Source: Promerops cafer (lineage: Eukaryota; Chordata; Aves; Passeriformes; Nectariniidae). Taken from it: a stretch of 64,000 nucleotides of DNA. Positions 26,397-39,400 of this stretch are shown here, piece after piece. The first letter of the stretch is position 1, and every line of letters starts with the position of its first letter. The DNA is taken from assembly GCA_013398275.1 (NCBI GenBank), contig VZSE01015292.1, positions 1,012,584 through 1,076,583 of the forward strand. Direction: 5' to 3'. Position numbers and translations under genes: made by a program. A model generated the notes under the pieces. The model made no database searches. It saw nothing but the letters and a program-made list of their open reading frames with translations, and was not told where the DNA came from.

Positions 26397-27609
26397 ACAA
26401 TCTCTACATAAGTATTTGAAGAGCTCATAAATAAAGAAGTCTAATAGACAGCTACAATGTATGACACATTAAAAATCTGAGTTCTTTCTAGAAAACATCT
26501 CATGCAACCATGCTGCTCAAAGCAGGGTCAGTTATGGTCACTCAGAACCAGAGATTCAATGTCCAGGATGGAGACTCCACAACCTCTCTAGGGAAAAAAG
26601 GGCTTTTCTATGTTTAAATGAAATTCCCTGCATTTCAGTTGTGCTCTTGTCCTTGGGGAGGTGAGGGTGACTGGCCAATAGTCCCTCTGATCCTTCTCCT
26701 TGTACCTCTTGCTTCCTTCCCACCCTCAGCAATCTCCCCTCATCTCCAGAGTTCCATGTCTTCTCTCCTTTGTATCAGCAGCCAACTTCAGTTTGAGAGA
26801 ATTTCTCCTGGGTGATTAAAGCCCTCTGGCACTCTGGGTACTCATCCTTTGTAATCAGGCAGGCTCTTGATCTTCACTTTGAAATCATAGTTCTGAATTT
26901 CAGGAAAGTTCATTCTCTCCCTGAACAGGTTTGGCTCATGTTAGTCTAAATTTGGATTTTGACATCCAAATCTGTTTTCTTTCCTCATCCTTTTGGGGAA
27001 CATTGTTCTGAACCCAGAACTGGGGAAATGCTAAGGCTCTCTAATACAAACATCTGTCTGTTAATGAATTGTTTGGCTGAGTCACAATGATGTGGAGCTG
27101 TTTGTGGTTAGCTGAGTAATTAATTCCTTTGTTCACTGCCCATCCCTCACTTAGTTTTTCACATCCCAGGTCTAAGAAATTCCTGCAAAGAAATGACCTC
27201 TCAGAGAATGAGTAGCCTGGTACCAGATGGCAGTGGGATGCAGTGTTTGTTGAACCCTACATAATATTCTCAGAAAAAGAAATTAAATAATTAGAGAAAA
27301 CATTTCCATAAAATAAAAGCAGGAAAGGACACAGTTTGAGGAGCTGATGGATTGGTACATGCTTGGGGCAGTGAGGATGAAGTGAGTGACCTGTTCTTTT
27401 CCATGGTGGAAGCCTCTGTGTGACATGGATTACAGCAATGCAAAGTAATACCATCATCTCTTTATAGACAGTGCTCAGGACTCTTTCTTCAATCCCCTGT
27501 AAGAGCAGAGGTTTGGAGGGTTTGCTAACAACAGGGTAGAATCCTTTGTTGGGGTTTCAACAGAATACCCAGATATGGCTGTAAGGGGGCAGGAGACGGT
27601 GATGCAATG

Positions 27610-27858
27610 AAAACAATCACACACAAAGTGTGTCTGTAAAACAATCAAACACAAAGTGTGTCTGGAAAACAATCACACACAAGGTGTATCTGGAAAACAA
27701 TCACACACAAGGTGTGTCTGGAAAACAATCACACACAAGGTGTGTCTGGAAAACAATCACACACAAGGTGTGTCTGGAAAACAATCACACACAAGGTGTG
27801 TCTGGAAAACAATCACACACAAGGTGTGTCTGGAAAACAAAAACACAAAGCGTGTGAT
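27610..27858. repeat. 28-bp minisatellite, about 8.9 copies
   Basis: Eight full units begin at 27610, 27638, 27666, 27694, 27722, 27750, 27778 and 27806, and a decaying ninth begins at 27834. Each unit has an ACAATCACACAC half and a GGTGTGTCTGG half, so every unit holds a short imperfect inverted repeat (CACAC-AAG-GTGTG). The first two units read AAAGTGTGT where units 3 to 8 read AAGGTGTGT or AAGGTGTAT. The last carries AAAGCGTGT. Inner copies are nearly identical and edge copies diverge, the usual pattern of a minisatellite homogenised by unequal exchange. The unit has no + strand stop in any frame and 28 is not a multiple of 3. Three overlapping + frames are therefore open (27630-27857, 27656-28048, 27658-27867), each with the same 28-residue periodic peptide. 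I regard these as a by-product of the repeat, not genes. Confidence 0.95.
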
Positions 27859-29778
27859 CCTCTCTGAATGGCAAGGGCTGTGTGCATGGCAGGGCAATCA
27901 CCATGGCTGGAACCACATAATGGCAGGTTCCCTGATCCTGTTGGGAGGGGAGGCTGTGAAGTTGCCCTGGGTGAAGCTTTGCTTGCCCACGCTGCTGTCC
28001 CAGCCGTGGTGCTTGTGCTGCTGTCCTTCCCACAGGTGGCACGTTTGATTTACGTGGCACTTTCTGCTTTTCTGTTCAGCTGAGCCATGAATAAAGAGTG
28101 CAGGGCCCGGTCTGCTGTTTACCTGTGTGCACTCCACCTTTTAGAAAACCCTCTCCACCCCCACAATGTGACAGCCCTAAGTGCAATCTTATTCAAAATG
28201 CTGCATTGATTAAGTTCCGTTGGATAAACTGCTGTTAAACTGAATTTACTTAAATTTGTGAAATACAATGTGCAATTGTGCCAGATGCGAAATACAGATG
28301 TACAATACTTACTTACTCATCCACATAGTTTCACTGAAGAATAGTGGATCAAATTATCTTCTTAGAGAAGCAGTAGCAAGTTAGAATAACTCCATTTGAA
28401 GCTTAGGAATAAATAAATTTAACATAAATAAATCCCTAGGCCAGAAATACATCTGTGAAACCTGAGCTCATTCTTTCTTTCCCTTGTTCAAAGTAAAATT
28501 AAGCAAATGGTTGAATGCCTTTCTAAATCAGGGGAGAAGATTGAAGTCTGATCCATTTAAGCTACTTCCTTAAGCTGGGGTAGAAGTGAAATGCAGTTCC
28601 TTTTTCCAACTGATAACTCCATTAGAAAAAGGAACAAAAGCTTTTTCTTTCTTCTTTTTCCTTCTTAATTCACCATAGATATTTCCACATAATATATTTT
28701 TAGCATAGGTATATGTACAGAAGTGAATGTTTATATCTTTGTTATCTTGCTCAGTAAGAATGGGCTTTTATTCCTAACAGTGAATTATTCTTGAGGGAAC
28801 CTGACATCTTCTAGGAAACCTGACTGGCAAAAGTAATAAGTAGTAATAAAACAGAAGGAATCTTTGTAATCTCAAGATTAATGGATAAAATGTTTATGCT
28901 GAGGGGTCTCTTCATCAACAAACTGCTGTTTGCACCTATTTGCATTTTAATGGTTACCCTAGTTCTGAAGTTAAAATTACAGACTTTTCCCAGCTGCTCT
29001 TTAAATGCTACATTATAATTTTGAGGAAGCATCATACGTAATTATATTTAATAGACACAGAATTGATTGAAACACTTAACAAAAACAAAAAGCCCAGACC
29101 TAATTTTGTAAACAAGTTATTGTACAGTAACCCCCAATGATTTTGTTCTTAAATCTCCTAATTAATTTTTAATTAAAAAGCTCAAAGATGCTATTATCCT
29201 TCTTGTTGTAAATGGCAGCCTTATGTAAGCATAAACGACTTAGCTGCTCAGACAAATATCTCCCATTAAAATCCATGTTTATGAGAACTCCTGAACACAG
29301 TATTTCAGAGATTTAAACAGTGGCAGCACTAAAATAGTCTAAATATCACATAGGGGGTTGTTTTTCATTCCTCCTTTCTTTTTTGCTTTGTGCAGAACAC
29401 AGTAGGTTTTCAGTGAGAAGCTCTCCAAATTTTCACTCAGGTGCATCAATCTGCTTCATTGCTGTTACCAGACTGTTTAGAGCATTTCCTAATTAATTGC
29501 AGGGATGGTCCAACTCACCTCTACTTATCTGAGGGCCAATGGGCCCAAATTACCAAGCTTTGATGCAGACCTGCTGCATTGAATAGGTGAACATTCCTGT
29601 TGTTAATGAAAAAGTGACCTACTGAGGAAAAACAACCACGAGCCAAATTTCCAACCTTACGTAGAAAAGCCATCCAGCTTTCCATGGTTTTAGTCCATCT
29701 TCTGGTTAGAAGCAGCCAGAGGATCTGAGGCAGTAGCTGAACACAGCGTGTTGCTGTGGGGATGGGCTGATGTCACAA

Positions 29779-29812
29779 ATTGAGGATTATTAATAGCAGA
29801 AAAACAGCAAGT
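29779..29812 (+). repeat. 34-bp dispersed module, copy A
   Basis: This copy shares about 30 of 34 positions with copy B at 31356-31389, in the same orientation. The shared core is GAGGATTATTAATAGCA followed by a purine-rich AAAACA tail. The family, if any, was not recognised. Confidence 0.7.
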
Positions 29813-31355
29813 GCTCCTTTCAGAGAAGCATCTTTAATAGCAGGGAAAAAACACTTGAGACAAAATCTCATTTGCTATGTTTTTCTTACATTTTTAACCA
29901 AGAAGGGATGGGAGGTGGAAATGCAGTGATTTCTATGGTTTAATTATCTGTCTTCTCTCTGGTTATTAGCGCTGCAAGGAGAAGCAGCAGAATTTAGAAG
30001 GCTGGAAGTTGTAAGCTCAGTTTTGCAAAGCTGCAGTTTTAATTTTCAAAGATGCAAAGTTTTGGGGTTAAGATGAAAGATTAAAAATAGTGATGTTTCT
30101 TTTTAAAACAGATTTACAGTAGTTTCCCTCTCATAACTTCATCAAGTCCTTGATATTTTAGAAATGGAAGCTGGTACAAAAATCACTCAGCCCGTTCAGA
30201 ACAGTATTTTTTTAACCATACCAGGAATAAATGACAATGCATACCTTCAAACCAAGGTTTGCCTTGAAGAGAGGTTGACTATGAGATTATATAGCTCATC
30301 ACACCCCAAAGTAAAATTTGTCCTCTCTTTTTCAGAAGTTGCTGCAACAAATGCAAGAAAAGCAGTAGCAACAAACAGTGTGCTGGAGCTTGACTATATT
30401 TGATATATTCACAAATTTAAATTCAGTTACATAAGACAATTGAAATTTCATCACGTCTTATTTTATCCTGAGCTTCTACAGTTCTGGAGATTTGTAATTC
30501 CCTTCCTTTACAGACCACAGACAAAACTTTTTCTGTTGGCAGAGAGGTGGAACAGGAGTCTCACAGATGCCATGCTTTGTGCTTTCCAAATGTGCTGAAG
30601 TCCATGTTTCCCTTAACACTTCAGTATTATTTAAGTGCAGTTTCTCATAGTTCTGCTCTTTCCAGTCCCCAGACAGCTCTGAAAAAAAAGAAGGATCTAG
30701 GTGGTGTGTTTGGTTTTACCCTTTTCTGGAGATTTTTTCCTATTTCTCCCAAAAGACAGACTTCTGTCGTTTTTCCAGAAAACCCCTGAATTCCACGGCA
30801 AGCCGGCTCCCAAGGCTGGTGTACCATTGTGTTTTAGATGGGTCCAGGTGAAACTTGTGTACAGTTGTTGTTGTTGCCAGAAGGGATATTGAGCTGTCCA
30901 AGGGAAAGCTGTTGTACCAAAGCCTTCTACTAACCCGAGTGAGAAAGTTCATCCCACCTTCCCATCAGAGAGGCCAGAAGATGTTGGTGAAAATCACAGC
31001 ACAGGAGCAGCCAAAATACTTGGAGTGCTGTGTATTCACTTGAGTATCTCTTCTTTGCCAGGGCTTAGAGTCTCCCACAAGAACACCAGCTGTGCAACTT
31101 GTCCACCCAGCTGATAGCACTTCAAATCTGCTTAGCTTCCGAAATTACTTGCCTGTGTAATCTAATTTTACCCAATGTTCTGTTTAGAAATAAGTCCATT
31201 TACCACTCACAGATTGTTAGTTTCCTGATTTAATAGTGAAATGTTGAAGAAAAAGCAGTGTTTCTCCCTCATAACTCATGCTTTCATCCCACTAGTTCAT
31301 ACTCCAGTAATTGAAATTACAGTTTTACAATTGTGCAGACATTGATGATTTTGCA

Positions 31356-31389
31356 AATGGAGGATTATTAATAGCATAAAAACAAGAAG
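31356..31389 (+). repeat. 34-bp dispersed module, copy B
   Basis: Second copy of the module at 29779-29812, differing at about four positions. It is in the same orientation and about 1.58 kb away. Flanking similarity is weak. Confidence 0.7.
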
Positions 31390-31974
31390 GACCTCTTCTC
31401 AAAATGTTATTCCAGCAAAAAAGAACTAGGAAAATATGCTTGATTATTTCTTCACTTTTTTGTGCATTCTTCACATTTTAATTAGGCAGAAAAAGTAGAT
31501 AAGATTTTCTTTCATCAGCATGAATATTAGTGAATCATAGCAGAAAAGAAACTTATGAAACATATTACAACTTAGCATTTTTTTAGTTCTATGGACTTTC
31601 AGGTTTAAAAAATCTTCTGCAAAAAGAAGTACAAACTGGAAACAAAACTTCATTATAAACTTCACTATAAATTGCTGGGGGGCAGGTTGTACATTTAAGT
31701 GTATCTGCATTAAGATGCCTTTCCTATTCCTTTGCCAAACCTGACATTTCATACTTTGCAGCAGACAGGATCTGTCTTGGGATCTTTTGGTCTTTTAGCA
31801 GCTTATAGTTGTTGCAGCTCTGTATTTCCTAAGTATTTGAATATATACTTTCAAGTGAAGAGCTGGTTGGGAAAGAACTTTGCACCTTAATTTTTTGGGG
31901 GGAGTCTGGGGAGTTTTGGTGTTTCCATTTCCCAGTGGTGCTGCCTGCTGGAGGTCTCAGGCAAGGATCTCCCC

Positions 31975-32137
31975 TCCCTGTAGGGAAGAGGTGGAATCAC
32001 CATCCCTGGAAGTGTTCAAAAAATTAGTAGATGCAGTATTCCGTGATGTGGTTTGGTGGCCATGGTTGTCCTCAGTCACAGGTTGGGCTTGATGATCTTG
32101 GAGGTCTCTTCCAACATCTATGATTCTGTGATCTGCA
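31975..32137 (+). mobile_element. CR1 LINE 3' end
   Basis: The sequence follows the CR1 3' terminus closely: 'gaggtggaatcaccatccct' then 'ggaagtgttcaaaaa', 'gatgtggtttggtggcc', 'ttgggcttgatgatcttgga', 'ggtctcttccaac' and the terminal ATGATTCTGTGAT. CR1 copies end in short tandem units of the ATTCTRTG type rather than poly(A), and that is seen here. It is 5'-truncated, as most CR1 copies are, with no open reading frame for the endonuclease or reverse transcriptase. Its better match to the family pattern makes it younger than the relics at 11.2 and 20.7 kb. The 5' border is uncertain and could lie up to 100 bases earlier. Confidence 0.92.
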
Positions 32138-34769
32138 GCACAGAGGATCCTGGGCTTCCTTTCCCTCCCCACAGCCTGCTGGGGGTTAATCCCATATCCT
32201 CGTCCACAGAGGGGTTCAGAGGAGATCTTTTGTCAGAACACAATTCCTGGAACACCAGTTAGGAGAGGGGGAATAAGGGACAATGGAAGAGACAGGGACC
32301 GAGAGATCACCAGGATGCAGCTTCAACAGAAACTGTGGAAGTATTTCTAACACATTCCATAACTACACTGTGAATTAGTGGAGGGTACTTCCATGAGGAT
32401 ACAGGAATTACATGGATGCACTGTGGGCTCAGCAAGTTCTGAGCTTGCTGACACAATTGAGAGAGTACCAGAGAAATTACCACTTTCCATACTTGCCACA
32501 TTTCTTGTAATCTTTTCCAGAATATTCATTTGGTTGTGTGCCTAAAACAGAGACAAATGAAATCTTTGGCCTCAGTAATTTCATTCTTAGGAATGCAATT
32601 TTACTTCTCCATTGTACTCAGGGTGGTTTTATCTTAGTTTTGTATGTGTATGTTTAGCAAAAGCTTTAAAAAAACCAACCGTGCTATGAGCATCTCATTG
32701 CTAAGCAACAATGTATTCTTCCCTCCCACGTACCTTCTTGCTGTTCTGTGAAAAATAAGGATAACAAATGTGTAAAAAGCAGGGTGCTTTCCTCCTTGTG
32801 GAATAATGCAGCGAGAGGCTCAGCACTGAGCAGCTCTGGTCACTTATTTCTGAGACAAACTATTGCTGCCATCTGCTTACTGACTAAAGCAGTAATGGTC
32901 TGCATCCTGCTGCTGCATTCCTGAAAATTCCTGCTGAGATCCCTGCTTGGCATCAATTCTGCCACACAGAACATTTTGGGAGTGTTCTGTAGTGTTGGCC
33001 ATGAAAGACTGGGATGCTTTGAGATGACCAAATGGCACAGGATGTGCAGGACAGGCAGTGGACCCCACTGCAGTGGCAGAAGGCAGGCTTCTCAGTGCGT
33101 TGTTACAGTGCTGGGTATCGTTTAGGGCTCTCCTTGGGGAGTGTCACTGCAAGCTCTGTTGTTTTCTTGTTGATCAGAAGACAGTCACATTGTGGAGGGG
33201 GGAGAATCCTGCTCTGTCAGCTAACTGCACTTCTGGAAAATGGTTGCCAAACCATCTGTTGTTTCAGCATCATCCTGGACTTAAAGCAGTTTTAGAACTC
33301 TACAGTTCAACAGCCTTAAATGTGTGGGTTTTTTTGTTTTCTGTGGTGCTGCTCTATCGTCTCAGTGCTCTTGTGGGTGTCTTCAAAAGCTACCAGTGTA
33401 TTCCATGAATTATAATTTCACTTTGTAATATCAGTGTTGTCTGGACACCACAGAAACTGCTGCAGCAAGGTCACTCTGTAGAACTAAGTGCTGGCTAAGT
33501 GTTAAATATGATCATGCAGCTGTAGAATAGATTGAACTCGAAGTGCTCCCTGGCTTACAGTCTGTGCCTGGACTCCTCTGTGCATCAGCTTAGGAAAGCT
33601 GTAGCAGTTGCAGTCAAGGGTCTCACAGCACACACGAAATCCAAACAGCCCCTGTTTGGTGACTGTCTCTTTCAGAGTGCTTGTGGGGCAGGTTGATCTA
33701 ACACCTTACCAAGAATCTCCTATGTTAAGTGTAACTACTTGAATTTCCAGCAGACACAAGCTTTCTTAATTCCCCCTTCAGGACAAAGCTATGTGCAGGC
33801 TGTTTAGTTATATTCATCAGAATGAATTCTGCTTACCTGTGTGAGAAAGCTGTGAAATGAGCTTGGGTGTGAACTCGAACAAAATATTGCACACTAAGCC
33901 TTGCTGTGGATGTCCTTATTCCTCCTTCAAGGAGGAGAGCCTTTAGGCTGTTAATTAGTGTAGTGGAGGAAGGCTATCTCAGATCTAGGTTCCTTTTTAG
34001 ATTAGCTCTTATAACCTTAGTGTGCAGTTCAACAAACCATTGAAAAGACCTCGGTGCTCCCAAAGAGGGCAGCAGAACTACTCTGCAGGTAGAGTTACCT
34101 TATAGAGGATTACCATTCCAATACTACCAAAAGTACCACTGGAACATGTCATATAGAAGTCAGTGGCAAAACAGGGATCTTCTAATGCACTGGTTTCAGA
34201 TCAGATTGATAAATTATTGAACACTTGCATATGTGTGAAAATATTGCAAGCCCCTCGCTGTTCCCATGTCCAGTTTCCATGGGGGGTGAGGAGCAGGCAG
34301 GCAGTGAAGGAGCAGAGAGTTGTAGCTCCACCTGAAGTGCCAGATAAGAACTGAGCACAGAGTGGAGCAGTCCAAAAGATACAAAATTCCCCTCCCCTGG
34401 AGCAAGGGAGAAGCAGCAGTGACAGTATTGATCTCCTGATCAGAATTTATTCCCCCGTTGTTTCTCCAGTGCAACAACACGATGCACTTCAGTCAGAGCA
34501 AATAGTTAATATTCTGTTTAACCTACAGCAAAGTAAAAAAAAAAATCCACATGCCAATGAGGATATAGTCCATTTACCCAAAAGTCTTCTATCCACACTC
34601 TTCTCATTCATTTTTAATGATCATTTTATGTTTTCTCCTTATTTCTTCTTCCTGTATTATTATATACACAAGGGGGAAGAATGAACAAAGTTAAATTGTT
34701 TCTTGGGTTTTGCTGAGCTGCCTGGTGGGTAGATAAAAATAGCAAGTGCCAGTGGCAAAGTCTCCTGAA

Positions 34770-34807
34770 AAGTGCTAGCACATTGTGCAAGTGCTAACAC
34801 ATTGTGC
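34770..34807. repeat. Tandem duplication, 19-bp unit x2
   Basis: AAGTGCTAGCACATTGTGC is followed directly by the same unit with one G-to-A change. A recent local duplication. Confidence 0.9.
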
Positions 34808-36434
34808 TATTGAATCAGCACTGAGAAATCAGATTTTCCTCACAACGCTTTCTTTAAACTTAAGGTGACCTTTAGGAATGCATTTGCATCAATGTAGAGA
34901 ACCTTCTTACTTTGTCGTATCCAAGTCTAAGTCATCCTGAAAAGAGTTCAGCTGTGGGTCCTGGAAATCCCCTTCATTTTCTTCTAGGTTTGATAGAACA
35001 CTATTGATTCTGGTACCAGAATAAAGCAGCCCCAAACACACAGTGCTGGGAGGTTTTGTCTTTGGGAAGACGTTATCATACAGTAATTTATAGCTCAGTA
35101 CTGCAGAAAGTTTCTATTTATAAAAGACTCCATTGTATCATTTCTGAAAACCATTTTTATAGACTTGATAATGCCAGCTGTTTTCCTGAAATTCCACAGA
35201 GCCCCGGGTTATCTACAACACAGACACTGATACAATTTTTAAGCAGGGTTTAGGGCAGCAGAGCTGCCTTGGGTATGGCTGTGGTCTCGCATATTGATTA
35301 TGTAGAAACATTTTGCCTTATGGGGTCAAATTCTTAAGCTCTTACTTGTGGATCAAATAAGGAGAGATTGAGAGCTGCTGTGCCTCTTATTGATTTTGAA
35401 GTAAGCAAGAATTGCTCAGAACTTCTTACAGTCAGGCCTGAATTGATCAAAGTTCACATGGGTTGAAAGTTATGACTTGTTAAGTTATTTAAATTATTTT
35501 AACCTTAAATTATTTTATACATAACCCTAATCCAAAGCTTAGTGAACTCAATCAAAATATTATCTATGCTTCTATAACTTGGGCTTATTTTAGCTGGTTA
35601 GACACAGAAAAGTCATGACCAGTATAATTGGACAAATAACTAGAAACTTGGTGCTAAACACTGAAGTATTGAGTCAAACACAGTATCAAAAAGTGAAATA
35701 TTCACAGCAAGATAGAGGAGGCTCTAGACAGACAGTGACTTTGAAAACAGTGAGGCTTAAGTAGCTGCTTAAATGTGGAATTTAAAGAAGCCAGAAACAA
35801 GCTGGAAAAGTGCATTTTCTAATGCATTGTAACTGGCTTGTCTGTGATCTCTGCAGACCAAGGGCAGCAGGAATATGATTTTCAAAAGGCCAAGACAGGT
35901 TTTCAGCACAGCAGGGAATGGTTCGATCCCTGTTGATACCCAAGGTCTCCACTGCAATGTATATCTGCTTACAGAATACAGGAAGAGGCACAATAGCATC
36001 AAAGATTAGCATAGAAACAGCTACAGTGAGCTGGAATAAAATTTTCTCCAACTTTTATGAGACTCTCCACACAAGATTCCATTACTCAGACTTTTTATTA
36101 GTATATTTTGGGTTAATACGCAGAGCAAAACTGTTCCTGAAAATTCTCTGTGAGATCTGTATATGCAACAGTTACTGATTTTATCTCAGCCTGATGTATT
36201 AGTTTAAATAACCAAATAATACTTACAGATGTAACTTTAAAGCAGATGGCACCAACATTTCACCTAACCTGTGGCTACAAGCCACTGCATTTTTCATTCT
36301 TATTTAGAATAAAATAATACCATTACTGAATTGTAAAGAATTTTGATGTCAAATCATTATTTTTGTTTATCAAGATGTTAATTTTACACTGATCAGGCCT
36401 CTTGGTTGACCTTGATTATATTCTCTCCTTTTTC

Positions 36435-36452
36435 TTTTTTTTTTTTTTTTTT
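36435..36452. repeat. T18 homopolymer with C/T-rich lead
   Basis: Eighteen thymines preceded by a pyrimidine-rich stretch from about 36421 and followed by ATAG. On the + strand this resembles an acceptor polypyrimidine tract, but no open exon follows. Confidence 0.85.
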
Positions 36453-39400
36453 ATAGTTTAATTCTAACATTGAAAAATTACTATAATGCAAATCTATTAG
36501 TAAGTATTTTTCAGTATCTATCATTTATTCAGGAAATGGGAGAGATATTCAACAGGTACTTAGCATCTATCATTACAAAGTAAAAGGCTGATTATAAACA
36601 AGAGTGAAAATGTTTATTGAAGATGGAGGAGGTATGAATTTTCTGATGATCAGAGCAGCTGATGTATTCATTATCCCTCCCTTTTCCAGGAGCCAAACTC
36701 CTGAGCAGTGGCCACTGTAATTGTGACACCAGGTGTCATGTTATTAGGTTATTAATCTGATTATTCAGCGTCATGGCACATTCTGTCATGGCAGCTCTCT
36801 GTGTGGCCCAGCTAAACGGGGAGTTTGAAGTGTAGGAACGTGGTACAGCCCAGCAGGGACAGAGCTCAAAGCCCAGCACTGCAGGGGCTCAGCTGCTCCG
36901 AGGTGTGTGCACAGGCTGCCTCTGCACCCCCCTGCAGTGACCCCGTAACACAGAGTGGGATGGAGGGACCCGTCCCAGCATCTCCACTGATCCCAGGTGC
37001 TTCAGCACATCCCAGTTAAAGGCACCTGAGCTCCAAGTGACACAGCACTAGATCCAGACAACACCCCCTGCAGAGAGTTTGGAGGAGCAATAGAGAGGTG
37101 TGAGGTGCGAGTCTCAGTAATTTCATGGGCCTTTTTCTAATTAGCTCATCCCTGAGGGGTTGACTTGCAAGGCAGGTGGGAAACCAGCCAAAGAATAATG
37201 GAGTCTGCAGCACCACAAGTGCTGCTTGCCTGACCTTACATGGATTTTATGCTCCTGAAGAAGTGCAGCCTGCCAGCTAAAGAAGGATGCCTTTGCCTGC
37301 TCCCCTGGATTGATCAGGAGCTGCTGCTCCAGGCACAGCAGCTGGGCAGGGAGGTTGTGCAAGTAGGTGCTGTTAAAGAAGAGGAATAGGACAAAACAAA
37401 GCCCTGGCTCATGATCTAGTAGGGAAGGCAGGGAAGAGCTCGTGGTGTTATTTGGCTCCCTTTCCCCACAGTCAGAACCGAGCCATCATCAATTAGCACA
37501 AACTTGGAATGGGTAACAGGACTCTGCAATGAGCACACACAGGCAAAACGTGACTGAGGAGCTGGGTTTAGCTTATCCAAGTGTATATAATCAATAGGAA
37601 TTGGAATGGCATTGGCACAGATGTAGTTACCTCTAACCTAGCACAGGCATTCCCGTGACAGACCAGGTATCAAGTGTAGATCCTAGAACATGGTAAGCTG
37701 CAGGTAGGAGTTTCACCCCCAACTCATATTTTAGAGTGATTTTTTTAAATTATTATTTCTTTTGAACGCTAAAGAAATAACACACCTTATGTAGAAACCT
37801 TTCAGATTTGAGTGAGAAAATGAAGGGTTGGAAAATTGCAAAAGTTGTGAGAAAAGTTTATTCATGCTAAGTTTATTGTCATGGGGGAAAGGAGACTTTA
37901 TTAAAGATTTAAATTTAATAAAGTAATAACTCAAGGAAGAAATAAAAATTTTGATAAAGTTGATCCAAAAGAGCCTAACAATAAGAGGACTTAATCTGAA
38001 GGCTTACAAAATCAGGAGTCAAATACAAACTCTGCAGAGCTGGTTCATGTAGCAAGTAATGAGCCTGCACCCCTGCGTAACAATGTGAGAGAATATAGTC
38101 ACGAAGCTGAAAGAATTAGATGAGATTCTTGACACCAGGGATTAAGGGCTGTGGCATAAAAATAAGGAAAGGATCTGAATCAGTGAACACGTGTTGTATC
38201 TTGAGCCGATGACTCTCTGTTCTTAAGATTTTATTTGGGTTTTAGTCCTCTCTGTCTTGGAGGCACGACACAACTGTGGTTTGTGGCCAGGCTTAGCCTG
38301 CTGCGTCTTCTGCTGTCTGTCAGTCCATTTCCCTCATTGTCTGGGGCTGAGTTCACAATTCTGCATCATGAGATCTCCCACTCTTTCAAAGTTACCACGT
38401 GGGGAGCTGTCTCTGAGTCTGAGCACACTGGATGACATTTTCATTGCGTCCAGATCCTGTAGGAGCGAGGCATCAGAGTTTCTTTTGCAAAGGAAGGTGC
38501 TGACAGCCAGAGATATCTAGTTTAAATTTTTCCACACTGAAAATGGTTATTGTGCTACATATTGATTGAGCAGCCCAGGTCCCACTGACTGTCCATTTCC
38601 CTCCTTGCATTTTTCACTGCTCTCTCTATATTTACCCTGGAAGGGCTCAACTGGCTCTGTGGCAAGGCTGAGCTGCATCATTTTCTCTCCGTGCACCTGG
38701 GAAAGTTTACAGAAAATACTTGACCTTGAGATAGGAACATGTAAAGGGAGTGGATGAACATGATTCACTTTGATTTAGATTACAGTAAAAATTTCAAAGC
38801 TTCCTGACCCTTTTGATTCCTTCTGGTGGCTCTCCCAGCTGGGAGACACTGGTCTGCAGGAGCCACCTGAGCCGTGCTCGCTGCTCCATCAAACCACCCT
38901 GCAGGGGTGGCAGAGCACGGTTAGAGCAGCCTGAATCAGGCACAGCCCTTCCTGTGCAGAGTGAGGGTGAGAGTTAATTAAAGCTACTCTTTCAATGGAC
39001 ATCCTTTCAGTGCATTTCTGCTGTCTGTGAGGGTGGTGATGGATGAGAACGTAAATCGGCGGATTTTACTGCAAGTCATTAACATTCTCATCCTGCCTGC
39101 ATCCCCACTGATCCTGCTCAGCAGAGACCACTCTCGAGTGATGTCACTGCATATTTCTCTGCACAGCCAAGAGTGGTAAAGACTATGATCATTGCAATTA
39201 CTGCTCTGGTTAGCCCACTCTGCTACTTCAGGTAGTAAAATATAGATGCTTCTTTCACCTCATGGCAAATCCTCATTGCCAGGCTGTCAGGAGCAAGGAA
39301 GCAATATTTATAGTTGTCTTTAGGGAGCTCTATCCCATTGTGCGGTTAATTATGATAAACTGTTTTATTTGGAAGAGCTTAAAACTGCTTTGTACCGTGG

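Larger units (their letters stand above)
20881..27609. other. Non-coding stretch, no gene recognised
   Basis: Contains A/T homopolymers (T13 at 21812-21824, A13 at 24322-24334), a 21-bp hairpin (23804-23824), and two small tandem duplications (24362-24395 and 26361-26396). A partial CTCF-like match lies at 27220-27231 (10 of 12 core positions). No coding or RNA gene is supported. Confidence 0.65.
27859..31974. other. Non-coding stretch, no gene recognised
   Basis: Mostly AT-rich unique sequence. The first 250 bases, next to the minisatellite, are richer in GC. It holds both copies of a duplicated 34-bp module (29779-29812 and 31356-31389). Short frames at 30164-30403 and 30547-30789 have no recognisable domain. 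Confidence 0.65.

Noticed and set aside
27630..28048. Repeat-peptide proteins over the 28-bp array
   Set aside because: All three + frames are open because the unit lacks stops; this is expected from the repeat and gives no evidence of translation.
30164..30403. 79-codon frame after an acceptor-like TATTTTAG
   Set aside because: The preceding tract is weakly pyrimidine-rich and the peptide shows no recognisable features; evidence too thin.
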